64,000 bases of DNA from CAZMYM01 sp964620325. GTDB taxonomy: Bacteria > Bipolaricaulota > Bipolaricaulia > UBA7950 > UBA9294. The position numbers were made by a program, and so were the translations under genes. Position 1 is the stretch's first letter. The number at the start of each line of letters is the position of its first letter. Shown one piece after another: positions 34,387 through 42,355 of this stretch. The stretch covers positions 12,304 through 76,303 of the forward strand of contig CAZUIM010000013.1 of assembly GCA_964620325.1 (NCBI GenBank), written 5' to 3'. The notes below the pieces were generated by a model. It saw nothing but the letters and a program-made list of their open reading frames with translations, was not told where the DNA came from and made no database searches.

Positions 34387-35009
34387 TGGGTCGAGATGCC
34401 GGACCACGCTGCAAGCAGTGCCGCCGCGAGGGGGAGAAGCTCTTCCTGAAGGGGGAGCGGTGCTACACGCGCAGCTGCCCGTTCTCGCGGAAGGCGAAGC
34501 CGCCGGGCGAGGGTCCGCGGCGGCGGCGTCCGCGGCGAAGCCAATACCAGATTCACCTGCGAGAGAAACAGAAGGCGAGAAGGATCTACGGACTGAGAGA
34601 ACGCCAGTTCCGGAACTACGTCGCACAGGCGAAGCGGAAGAAGGGCGTCACCGGCGAGGCGCTGCTGACCCTCCTCGAGCGGCGACTGGACAATGTCGTC
34701 TACCGCGCCGGCTTCGCGTCGTCGCGCCAGCAGGCGCGGCAGCTGATCTCACATGGGCATTTTGTCGTGAACGGCCGTCCCACGAACGTCCCGTCGTTCC
34801 TCGTGAAGCAAGGGGACGTGGTGGCAGTCAAACAGGGCAGAGGAAGCCGACTGAAGCCGATCATCGAGGCGAATCAGAGCCGCGACGTCTCGCCGTGGAT
34901 CGAAGCGAACCACGAAGCGATGACGTTCTCGGTGATTGCGCCACCGAATGTGGAACAGCTTCGGCAGAGCATTGCGGCGAATCTGATCGTCGAGTTCTAC
35001 TCCCGTTAG
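34386..35009 (+). CDS. rpsD: Ribosomal protein uS4, zinc-binding type
   Basis: Primary 16S rRNA binder and fidelity protein; 207 residues. The N-terminus has four cysteines (CKQC, CYTRSC) of the zinc form. The S4 RNA-binding domain contains RRLDNVVYRAGFASSRQQAR. The start at 34386 follows the TAATG overlap. Confidence 0.97.
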   Translation: MGRDAGPRCKQCRREGEKLFLKGERCYTRSCPFSRKAKPPGEGPRRRRPRRSQYQIHLREKQKARRIYGLRERQFRNYVAQAKRKKGVTGEALLTLLERRLDNVVYRAGFASSRQQARQLISHGHFVVNGRPTNVPSFLVKQGDVVAVKQGRGSRLKPIIEANQSRDVSPWIEANHEAMTFSVIAPPNVEQLRQSIAANLIVEFYSR

Positions 35010-35018
35010 GAGAGGTCC

Positions 35019-35972
35019 ATGGACGAAGTGATCTTCCCTGACCAGATCAAGGTTGAAGAGCTCACGGAGACCAGCGGTCGCATCGTCATCGGGCCGCTGG
35101 AGGCCGGGTTCGGGATCACGCTCGGGAACTCGCTTCGACGGGTCCTGCTGTCGGCCATTCCCGGTGCGGCGGTCGTCCGAGTTCGATTCGCGGGCAAATA
35201 CCACGAGTACGACACGATTGAGGGCGTCAAAGAGGACGTCCTCGAGATCATTCTCAACCTGAAGAGCTTGGCCCTCCGTCTACACGACGATGAGGTGAAG
35301 CGTCTGACGCTCGAGAAGAAGGGGGCCGGGCCGGTCACCGCCGCCGACATCAAGACGCCGCCCGGCGTCGAGATCGTCAATCCCGACCTTCAGATTGCGA
35401 CGCTGAACCCCAAGGGGGCTCTCGACCTCGAGTTGGAGATCGAGACGGGCTTCGGCTACGTCGCGGCCGAGAAGAACCGGCTCGAGGATTCGCCGCTTTC
35501 GGTGATTCCGATCGACGCCGACTTCTCGCCTGTCCGGAAGGTGAACTACGCGATCGAGGAGACGCGAGTCGGCGGAAGAACGGGATACGAACGTCTGATT
35601 CTCGACATGACCACGAACGGTGGAATCCGTCCGGAAGAGGCGCTTTCCGAGGCGAGTCGGCTCCTCCAGCGTCATCTGGATCTATTCAAGGACTTCGCCG
35701 AGCATCCGTTCGGGATCTCGATCGAGGAGGGCGAAGGTGTCGTCGAGGAGGAGTTGTCGATTCCCCTGATCGACCTCGACATCGATCAACGTGCCTGCAA
35801 CCTGCTTCATGAGGCGGAGATCACGACACTCAGCGGACTCCTTTCGCATCCACGCGAGGAGCTTCTCGACATCCACGGGTTCGGCGCGAAGACGCTGAAG
35901 AAGGTGGAAGACCGTCTCGAGGAACTCGGCTACAGCCTTCGGACGGAAGAGGAGATGCGAAGTGAGACATAG
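35019..35972 (+). CDS. rpoA: DNA-directed RNA polymerase subunit alpha
   Basis: Assembly platform of RNA polymerase; 317 residues. The N-terminal domain has GPLEAGFGITLGNSLRRVLL. A linker of acidic residues precedes the C-terminal domain (about 245-305), where QRACN keeps the Arg and Asn that contact UP elements and activators. It overlaps rplQ. Confidence 0.98.
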   Translation: MDEVIFPDQIKVEELTETSGRIVIGPLEAGFGITLGNSLRRVLLSAIPGAAVVRVRFAGKYHEYDTIEGVKEDVLEIILNLKSLALRLHDDEVKRLTLEKKGAGPVTAADIKTPPGVEIVNPDLQIATLNPKGALDLELEIETGFGYVAAEKNRLEDSPLSVIPIDADFSPVRKVNYAIEETRVGGRTGYERLILDMTTNGGIRPEEALSEASRLLQRHLDLFKDFAEHPFGISIEEGEGVVEEELSIPLIDLDIDQRACNLLHEAEITTLSGLLSHPREELLDIHGFGAKTLKKVEDRLEELGYSLRTEEEMRSET

Positions 35973-36315
35973 ACGATCGGTCGACAAGATCGGGTTGACG
36001 AGGGGGCATCGCCGAAGCGTCTTGGCGAATTTGGGGGCCGCTCTGATTCTCAACGGGAAGGTCGATACGACGTTCGCGCGGGCGAAGTCGGTGCAGCGGT
36101 TCGCGGAGCGTTTGATCACGCTCGGTCGACGGGGCGATCTGCACGCACGTCGGATCGCGTTCTCCCGACTCGGTGACAAGGCGGCCGTCGACAGGTTGTT
36201 CACCGAACTCGGGCCGAAGTTCGAGGAACGGACCGGAGGGTATACGCGCGTCGTCAAGTTGGGGCCGCGCCGCGGGGACGGTGCTGAGCGAGCCCGCTTG
36301 ATGTTGGTCGAGTAG
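35962..36315 (+). CDS. rplQ: Ribosomal protein bL17
   Basis: Last gene of the ribosomal superoperon; 117 residues, RHRRSVDKIGLTRGHRRSVL at the start. GTG start overlapping rpoA by 11 bases. A strong terminator follows about 50 bases later. Confidence 0.97.
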   Translation: MRHRRSVDKIGLTRGHRRSVLANLGAALILNGKVDTTFARAKSVQRFAERLITLGRRGDLHARRIAFSRLGDKAAVDRLFTELGPKFEERTGGYTRVVKLGPRRGDGAERARLMLVE

Positions 36316-36363
36316 TCGGCGAGTCTGCGGCGACGCCCCTCGATCGACGACGATGAGAGAAAG

Positions 36364-36395
36364 AACGGCCCCGAGCGCGGGGCCGTTTTCCTTTT
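36364..36395. terminator. Intrinsic terminator after rplQ
   Basis: Perfect 9-bp stem (36364-36372 with 36379-36387), 6-base loop, then TTCCTTTT. It ends the ribosomal superoperon. The convergent tdh gene stops at 36394, so the hairpin lies just beyond tdh and may stop transcripts from both sides. Confidence 0.92.
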
Positions 36396-37368
36396 AGGAG
36401 GCGAGGAGGGCTCCGGTGCGATCGAATCGCTCGCGCAAACGAGCAAGCATGTCCTCGGTCATCTCGGCCAATCCGAAGCGTGGAGACCACCCCCACTCCT
36501 CTCGCGCCGCCGTGTCGTCGATCGTCTGCGGCCAGGAATCGGCGATCGCCTGCCGGAAGTCGGGAGCGTACTCACACGAGAAGCCGGGAACGTGCTTTGC
36601 GATCTCCGCCGCGAGCTGTTCGGCCGAGAAGCTCATTGCGCCGACGTTGAACGTGCAGTGATGACGAAGCCTCGCGGAGTCAGCCTCCATCAGATCGAGG
36701 GTGGCTTTGATGCAGTCGGGCATGTACATCATGGGCAGGATCGTGTCCGGGCGTACGAAACACGTGTACTCGCCGCGCTCGATCGCGTGGTGGAAGATCT
36801 CCACCGCGTAGTCGGTCGTGCCGCCGCCGGGTGGCGTCTCGCTCGAGATGATCCCGGGATAGCGGAGACCGCGGACGTCGAGCCCGTAGCGATGCACGTA
36901 GTAGTCGCCGAGAAGCTCGCCGGAGACCTTGGTGATCCCGTACATCGTCGTCGGTTGGAGGACGGTCGATTGCGGAGCGGGTTCTCGCGGTGTCTCGGGC
37001 CCGAAGACGGCGATCGAGCTCGGGAGGAAGACGCGGTCGAGTTGGCGTTCGCGGGCGATCTCGAGGACATTGAGCAGCCCGTCGATGTTCACTCTCCACG
37101 CGAGGTTCGGGTTCTCCTCCCCCTTGGCGGAGAGGATGGCGGCCAGGTGATAGACCGTGTCGATCGAATACGTCTCGATCGTCCGCTCGAGGTCCTGTCT
37201 GTTGGCGACGTCGACGGTCGTAAACGGGCCGGAGTCATGCAGCGACGCCGTCGGCGGCGTTCGATGTCCAGCTGCGACGACGTTGTCGTTCCCGTGGTGC
37301 TCGCGGAGTGCGAGGGTCAGTTCCGAGCCGATCTGTCCGACGGCTCCCGTGACGAGGATCCTCTTCAT
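36394..37368 (-). CDS. L-threonine 3-dehydrogenase, SDR (epimerase-like) type
   Basis: A 324-residue extended short-chain dehydrogenase. The N-terminal NAD motif is VTGAVGQIGSEL; the catalytic pair lies in MYGITK. The stretches LRYPGIIS, PGGGTTDYAVEIFHHA and RPDTILPMMYMPDC match the GalE-like L-threonine dehydrogenases that oxidize threonine to 2-amino-3-ketobutyrate. No 2-amino-3-ketobutyrate CoA ligase is adjacent. A simple UDP-sugar epimerase is less likely because these motifs are specific. The start ATG has only a weak ribosome binding site; a TACAAT at 37414-37409 could be its -10 box. Confidence 0.85.
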   Translation of the reverse strand: MKRILVTGAVGQIGSELTLALREHHGNDNVVAAGHRTPPTASLHDSGPFTTVDVANRQDLERTIETYSIDTVYHLAAILSAKGEENPNLAWRVNIDGLLNVLEIARERQLDRVFLPSSIAVFGPETPREPAPQSTVLQPTTMYGITKVSGELLGDYYVHRYGLDVRGLRYPGIISSETPPGGGTTDYAVEIFHHAIERGEYTCFVRPDTILPMMYMPDCIKATLDLMEADSARLRHHCTFNVGAMSFSAEQLAAEIAKHVPGFSCEYAPDFRQAIADSWPQTIDDTAAREEWGWSPRFGLAEMTEDMLARLRERFDRTGALLAS

Positions 37369-37439
37369 GTTCTGATTCCATCCTCTCTCGATGGATGTGT
37401 CGGGTGCGATTGTACGCGACGGCTGCGCTTCCGATCACG

Positions 37440-37468
37440 TTGCCGCTCGAGGATCCGTGCGGTATCGT
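37440..37468 (+). promoter_or_regulatory. Promoter of the AEC permease gene
   Basis: TTGCCG and TATCGT with a 17-base spacer, 34 bases before the start codon. Confidence 0.55.
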
Positions 37469-37502
37469 CGCGATCGAAGCCGGACGACGGAGGCCGCTTG
37501 TG

Positions 37503-38399
37503 ATGATCTTTCTCGACGTTACGCTGCCGGTCTTCCTCGTTGCCGGGATTGGGTATGCCTTCGCCCGATTGACGAAGCTCGATGTCGTCGCACTCGGACG
37601 GATCGTCTTCTACGTGTTCGGTCCGGCACTGATCTTCCGATCAGTCTACACGGCTGAGCTCGATCCGACCGAGGTCGCGCGAATCGCAGGTTTCGCGGTC
37701 GCTTATCACGCCGTCCTGTTTATCGTCTCGCGTCTCCACGGGCGGCTTCGGCGGCTCGACGAAGACACGCAGTCGGCAGCGACGCTGGCTCTGACGCTCG
37801 GCAATCACGGAACCTACGGACTTCCTGTAGTCTACTTCATGTTCGGAGACCGCGGGCTGGCGCTCGCCGTCGTCTTTCTGGTCTGCGCAATCGTCTTGCA
37901 GTCAACGTTCGGAGTCGGCGTTGCGATGTGGCGGCGCGGCACGCGGCCGTGGAACCTTGTTGCCGGAGTGTTCCGAGTGCCGTGGATCTACGCGTTTCTC
38001 GCTGCCCTCGCTGTCCGGACGGTGAACGTCTCCGTCCCCGACGGCCTGTGGAGGGGCATCGAGCTCGTCGCCGATGGGGCAATCCCTCTTCAGCTCGTAC
38101 TGCTCGGGATGGAGCTCGCACGGTTGCGCGTCGGTGCGATCGCAGCAACGACGGCGGAGCTCACCCTCCTTCGGACGATCGGCGCTCCACTCCTGGCGCT
38201 GGGGCTCGCCGCCGCCGTCGGCGCCGAAGGCCTTCTCTTCTCCGTGCTGATCATTCAAGGAAGCATGCCGAGCGCGATCAACTCGATGATTCTCGCGATC
38301 CGCTACGATCGACGTCCCGACCTCGCGGCGAGCGTCGTCTTTCTGACGACGCTCCTCAGTCTCGCGTCGCTGACCGTCGTTCTTCACCTCGTCGCGTAG
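37503..38399 (+). CDS. AEC family (auxin-efflux-carrier-like) permease
   Basis: A 298-residue membrane protein with about ten hydrophobic segments in two repeats, typical of the AEC family (malate/malonate and other organic-acid transporters in bacteria). The NHGTYGLPV and QGSMPSAINSMILA segments correspond to the two crossover helices. The substrate cannot be told from the sequence. The start at 37503 follows GGAGG by nine bases. It precedes hyuAB, which has its own promoter, so a link to hydantoin or carboxylate metabolism is only suggestive. Confidence 0.8.
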   Translation: MIFLDVTLPVFLVAGIGYAFARLTKLDVVALGRIVFYVFGPALIFRSVYTAELDPTEVARIAGFAVAYHAVLFIVSRLHGRLRRLDEDTQSAATLALTLGNHGTYGLPVVYFMFGDRGLALAVVFLVCAIVLQSTFGVGVAMWRRGTRPWNLVAGVFRVPWIYAFLAALAVRTVNVSVPDGLWRGIELVADGAIPLQLVLLGMELARLRVGAIAATTAELTLLRTIGAPLLALGLAAAVGAEGLLFSVLIIQGSMPSAINSMILAIRYDRRPDLAASVVFLTTLLSLASLTVVLHLVA

Positions 38400-38400
38400 A

Positions 38401-38429
38401 TTGCGGCCTTCGCAGTACCCATCTATACT
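38401..38429 (+). promoter_or_regulatory. Promoter of hyuAB, leaderless
   Basis: TTGCGG and TATACT with a 17-base spacer. Nine bases separate the -10 box from the hyuA ATG at 38439, without a Shine-Dalgarno. Confidence 0.75.
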
Positions 38430-38438
38430 GCGCCAGCA

Positions 38439-40469
38439 ATGGCGACGGCAATCGGCATCGACATCGGCGGGACGTTCGTCGACATCGTCATCTCGGACGA
38501 GAACGGGCTGCGATTCGCGAAGGTTCCATCATCGCCCGGTGCGCCTGCACAGGGCGTGCTCGCCGGCCTCGAGGACCTCATCCGGGTCGGTTCGATCGTC
38601 CCGGAGACGGTCGAACGAATCATCCACGGCTCGACGGTCGCGACGAACGCGCTCCTCGAGGGGGCGTGGGCACGGACCGCGTTGGTGACGACGCGGGGTT
38701 TTCGCGATGTGCTGGAAATCGGTCGACAGGATCGGCCGCGCCTTCTGGACCCGTTCTACGAGCGCCCTGCATCGCTCGTCCCGCGAGATCTTCGGTTCGA
38801 GGCGGGCGAACGGCTCGCTTCCGACGGGCGCGTTCTCGTGCCACTCGACGAGGGCGAGATCGAGCGGCTCGTTCCGGCGCTGTCGACGGCCGGAGTCGAT
38901 GCGGTGGCGGTCGTCTTCCTCTTCTCGTTCGTCGACCCGACTCATGAGCGGGCGGCGCGCCGTGTCCTGGAATCGAGGCTGCATCTCCCCGTGGTGATTT
39001 CAAGCGATGTTCTCCCCGAGTTTCGCGAATTCGAACGGACATCGACGACCGTGGCGACGGCCGCCCTTCGCCCGGTCGTGGGGGCGTACGTCTCGCGGTT
39101 GCAGGAGGGAGCGAGCGAGCTGCGGCTTCCCGGCACGTGGCAGATCATGCAGTCGAGCGGCGCGATCACGAGCGCTGAGACCGCGGAGCGAGAGCCGGCG
39201 CGAGTCCTCCTTTCCGGTCCGGCGGGAGGTGTCGAGGGGGCCCGCGCGATCGGGGAACTGATCGGCGCGAGGGACCTGATCACGATGGACATGGGCGGAA
39301 CGAGCTGCGACGTGGCGCTGATTCGCGACGGGCGGATCGGCTGGTCGACGAGAGGCCGGGTCGGCGATCATCCGGTCGCTTTGCCGATGGTCGAGATTCA
39401 CACGATCGGAGCGGGAGGAGGAAGCATCGCCTGGATCGATCGAGGAAGCGCGCTACGTGTGGGCCCCGAGAGCGCCGGCGCGATCCCGGGACCGGCCTGC
39501 TACGATCGCGGCGGGACGCGGCCGACGGTGACCGATGCGCACGTCGTGTTGGGACACGTCCCTCCCGATCGACCGATCGGCGGACTGACGGCTCTGAGCG
39601 TCGAGGGCGCCCGGACCGCCGTTGGGAGGATCGCTGCGACTCTCGGTCTGGCGGTGGAAGCGGCCGCTCTGGGAATCCTTGAAGTGAGCGATGCTGCGAT
39701 GGAACGAGCGATTCGTGTGATTTCGGTCGAGCGAGGGCAGGACCCACGGGAGTGCTCGCTCGTTGCGTTCGGAGGGGCCGGTCCGCTCCACGCGATCGGT
39801 GTAGCGCGGCGGTTGTCGATTCCGCGGGTGATCGTGCCGGCCTGCGCCGGTGTCCTTTCCGCCTACGGTTTGCTGACCGCCGACGCCGGCCATGATGTCA
39901 GCCGGAGCGTCGTGCGGCCGCTGGACGACGTTCCCGTCGCGGTGATACGAGAGATCGTCGACGAACTCCGAACGGCGGGCCGAAATCGACTCGATGCGGA
40001 AGGCGTCGGCGAGGATGAGATCCGCTTTCGGGTCACAGCGGACCTCCGGTACACGGGGCAATCGCACGAGGTCAACGTTCCGCTTCCCGGAGCGGAGGGA
40101 AAGATCGATGTGGCGATCGAGGCGCTCGCGGAAGCGTTCCATCGAGCACACGAGGAGCGGTTTGGGCACGCGGCGCCCGAAGAGGAGATCGAGTTGGTCA
40201 CCCTGCGAGTTCGTGCGTTCTCACCGTCGACGACGGCCGGGCTGTCGATCGGCGAGGTGAGCTCAGAGCCGGAAGATCGACAGGGAGAGGCGTGGTTCGA
40301 TCGAGACGGACCGGCGCGAACGTGGTTTGTGGACCGGCGCAGGCTGGCGGCGGGGGAGCGGCTTGAGGGTCCGGCGGTCTTGTTCGGGGCCGATTCGACA
40401 ATCCTCGTGCCAGGCGGCGTATCGGCGGAGCGGGATCGATTCGGTAACGTCATCCTGGAGGTTCGATGA
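38439..40469 (+). CDS. hyuA: Hydantoinase/oxoprolinase subunit A family protein
   Basis: 676 residues, the ATP-binding subunit of an ATP-dependent amidohydrolase or carboxylase of the N-methylhydantoinase/5-oxoprolinase/acetone-carboxylase superfamily. The actin-like ATPase fold shows IGIDIGGTFVDIVI, HGSTVATNALLEG, DMGGTSCDVALI and GAGGGSIAWID. Length fits N-methylhydantoinase A. The exact substrate (hydantoin, 5-oxoproline, a ketone) cannot be decided. The start is at the predicted transcription start. It overlaps hyuB by four bases (ATGA). Confidence 0.88.
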   Translation: MATAIGIDIGGTFVDIVISDENGLRFAKVPSSPGAPAQGVLAGLEDLIRVGSIVPETVERIIHGSTVATNALLEGAWARTALVTTRGFRDVLEIGRQDRPRLLDPFYERPASLVPRDLRFEAGERLASDGRVLVPLDEGEIERLVPALSTAGVDAVAVVFLFSFVDPTHERAARRVLESRLHLPVVISSDVLPEFREFERTSTTVATAALRPVVGAYVSRLQEGASELRLPGTWQIMQSSGAITSAETAEREPARVLLSGPAGGVEGARAIGELIGARDLITMDMGGTSCDVALIRDGRIGWSTRGRVGDHPVALPMVEIHTIGAGGGSIAWIDRGSALRVGPESAGAIPGPACYDRGGTRPTVTDAHVVLGHVPPDRPIGGLTALSVEGARTAVGRIAATLGLAVEAAALGILEVSDAAMERAIRVISVERGQDPRECSLVAFGGAGPLHAIGVARRLSIPRVIVPACAGVLSAYGLLTADAGHDVSRSVVRPLDDVPVAVIREIVDELRTAGRNRLDAEGVGEDEIRFRVTADLRYTGQSHEVNVPLPGAEGKIDVAIEALAEAFHRAHEERFGHAAPEEEIELVTLRVRAFSPSTTAGLSIGEVSSEPEDRQGEAWFDRDGPARTWFVDRRRLAAGERLEGPAVLFGADSTILVPGGVSAERDRFGNVILEVR

Positions 40470-42103
40470 ACGAGGCGAGATCGACCATCGATCCGGTAAC
40501 CCTTGAGGTGATGCGGCACGCGCTGACGGCGGTCGCCGAGGAGATGCACGCGAACCTCGTGCGTACGGCGTACAGCCCGAACATCAAGGAGCGGCGCGAT
40601 TGCTCGTGCGCCGTGTTCGACGAACATGGACAGATGGTCGCGCAAGCAGAGTCGATTCCGGTCCATCTGGGGGCGATGCCGGCGTCGGTCGCCGCGGCGA
40701 TCTCGCGGATCCCGGACCTTCGGCCCGGCGACGTGGTCGCGGCCAACGATCCGTACGCTGGGGGTGCACACCTGCCGGACATCACGTTCGTGGCGCCCGT
40801 GTTCAATTCGGGAACGCTCATCGGCTACGTCGCCAACCGGGCACATCACGCAGACGTCGGAGGGAAGGAGCCGGGAAGCCTGGCCGGAGATTCCCGAGAG
40901 ATCTATCAAGAAGGACTTCGGATCCCTCCGGTCCGGCTGTGGAGAGAGGGCGAGCTCGATCGAGACCTTCTCGAGGTCATCCTGGTGAACGTGAGAACGC
41001 CGGCGGAACGATGGGGCGACCTCCGGGCCCAGCTGGCGGCCTGCCGGACCGGAATCGAGCGAATGAGAGAACTGATCGAGCGATACGGGCAGGAAGGGCT
41101 GGTCGAGGGGATGTCGGCGATCCTCGACTATTCAGAGCGGCGAATGCGTGCCGAGATCGAACGCCTCCCGAGTGCGACGGCGACGTTCGAGGACGTCCTC
41201 GACGACGACGGGATCGCCCGTGATCCGATTCGAATCCGCGCGTCGGTGGGGATCGAGGGGGACCGAATCCGGGTCGACTTCACCGGGAGTTCGGATCAGG
41301 TTTCAGGCCCGGTGAATGCCGTCCTTGCGGTGACAACGTCCGCCGTCTACTACGCCATCCGGACGCTGACCGATCCGGGAATTCCTCCGAATGCCGGCTG
41401 CTATCGGGCGATCGACGTCGTCGCTCCTGTCGGGAGCGTCGTCCACGCCGTCTCTCCGGCTCCCGTCGTCGGAGGAAACCTGGAGACCTCGCAGCGGATC
41501 GTCGACGTGATCCTCGGTGCGATCGGTCGGCTTCTGCCCGAGTTCGAGATCGCGGCGAGCCAGGGGACGATGAACAACATCGCGATCGGCGGAACCGACC
41601 CGAGAACAGGCCGTCCGTACACGCTGTACGAGACGATCGCAGGCGGGTGGGGGGCGCGGCCGTGCGCCGACGGCGTCGACGGGATGCACTCACACATGAC
41701 GAACACCCTGAACACACCGATCGAGGCGCTTGAGATCGCGTATCCACTTCGCGTAGACCGCTATGAGCTGATCCGTGGAAGCGGTGGCGGGGGTCGGTAC
41801 AGAGGAGGGCTCGGAATCCGCCGAGACATCAGCGCGGTCGACCACGAGGCGCGAGTCTCTCTCCTGTGCGATCGGCGGAAGCACGCTCCGTACGGCGCCG
41901 CCGGCGGCGACTCTGGTTCACCCGGAGAGAATGTCCTTCGTGCGGCGGATGGTGCGGAGCGACCGCTCCCCGGCAAGGGGAGCGTCTCCGTCGCTCCCGG
42001 CGAGGCGATCAGCATTCGAACGCCGGGTGGTGGGGGCTACGGAAGTGCCGGCGAGCGATCGCCTGACGCGATCGAGAAGGATCGGCGCGAAGAGAGGGTC
42101 TAG
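40466..42103 (+). CDS. hyuB: Hydantoinase/oxoprolinase subunit B family protein
   Basis: 545 residues, partner of hyuA. The HyuB family signature is seen in DPVTLEVMRHALTAVAEEM, NIKERRDCSCAVFD, DPYAGGAHLPDI, NRAHHADVGG and the late RGSGGGGRYRGGLG and TPGGGGYG stretches. It probably holds the hydrolytic site while HyuA binds ATP. Translationally coupled to hyuA. No third (gamma) subunit of a carboxylase is next to it, which favours a hydrolase over acetone carboxylase. Confidence 0.88.
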   Translation: MNEARSTIDPVTLEVMRHALTAVAEEMHANLVRTAYSPNIKERRDCSCAVFDEHGQMVAQAESIPVHLGAMPASVAAAISRIPDLRPGDVVAANDPYAGGAHLPDITFVAPVFNSGTLIGYVANRAHHADVGGKEPGSLAGDSREIYQEGLRIPPVRLWREGELDRDLLEVILVNVRTPAERWGDLRAQLAACRTGIERMRELIERYGQEGLVEGMSAILDYSERRMRAEIERLPSATATFEDVLDDDGIARDPIRIRASVGIEGDRIRVDFTGSSDQVSGPVNAVLAVTTSAVYYAIRTLTDPGIPPNAGCYRAIDVVAPVGSVVHAVSPAPVVGGNLETSQRIVDVILGAIGRLLPEFEIAASQGTMNNIAIGGTDPRTGRPYTLYETIAGGWGARPCADGVDGMHSHMTNTLNTPIEALEIAYPLRVDRYELIRGSGGGGRYRGGLGIRRDISAVDHEARVSLLCDRRKHAPYGAAGGDSGSPGENVLRAADGAERPLPGKGSVSVAPGEAISIRTPGGGGYGSAGERSPDAIEKDRREERV

Positions 42104-42146
42104 AGCATCTGAGCCCGTCGGCGACTTCGAAGGCGGACCGAAGCGC

Positions 42147-42176
42147 TTCCCGCGAGGGTGGTGCATCTGTTATACT
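42147..42176 (+). promoter_or_regulatory. Promoter of the kamA leader
   Basis: TATACT at 42171-42176 with TTCCCG 18 bases upstream. The start codon is 180 bases downstream, unusually far for this window. Confidence 0.55.
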
Positions 42177-42183
42177 GATTACA

Positions 42184-42342
42184 GTACGGGGCGTGCGCCC
42201 CTCACGCGGCAACAGATACCGAGCTGGTCTCCCATTGGAGGGGGCCAGCAGTTCGCAGGATCAGAAAACGTCAGACTGAGCGTGCCGGATCGAGCGCCGA
42301 TGCTCGTGAGGCCTTCGCGCCGACCGATCCGGCATCCCGCCG
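42184..42342 (+). promoter_or_regulatory. Long structured leader of kamA, candidate regulatory RNA
   Basis: About 160 untranslated bases with three stable helices: GGGGC-GTGC-GCCCC (42188-42201), a hairpin closed by CTGG/CCAG with CTCC/GGAG inside (42224-42248), and a perfect 10-bp stem (42283-42292 with 42325-42334) that encloses two small hairpins and so forms a three-way junction. That last element ends eight bases before the AAGGAGG of kamA, where it could gate translation. No T-run follows. I could not match it to the lysine, glycine, cobalamin, SAM, TPP or c-di-GMP riboswitches. Confidence 0.4.
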
Positions 42343-42355
42343 AAGGAGGTGGCCT

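Noticed and set aside
39000..41000. Acetone carboxylase instead of hydantoinase/oxoprolinase for hyuAB
   Set aside because: No third small subunit is adjacent and the A subunit length fits the hydantoinase group better; not fully excluded.
42180..42350. Lysine riboswitch before kamA
   Set aside because: The conserved L-box sequences could not be found in order; only the gene function suggested it.
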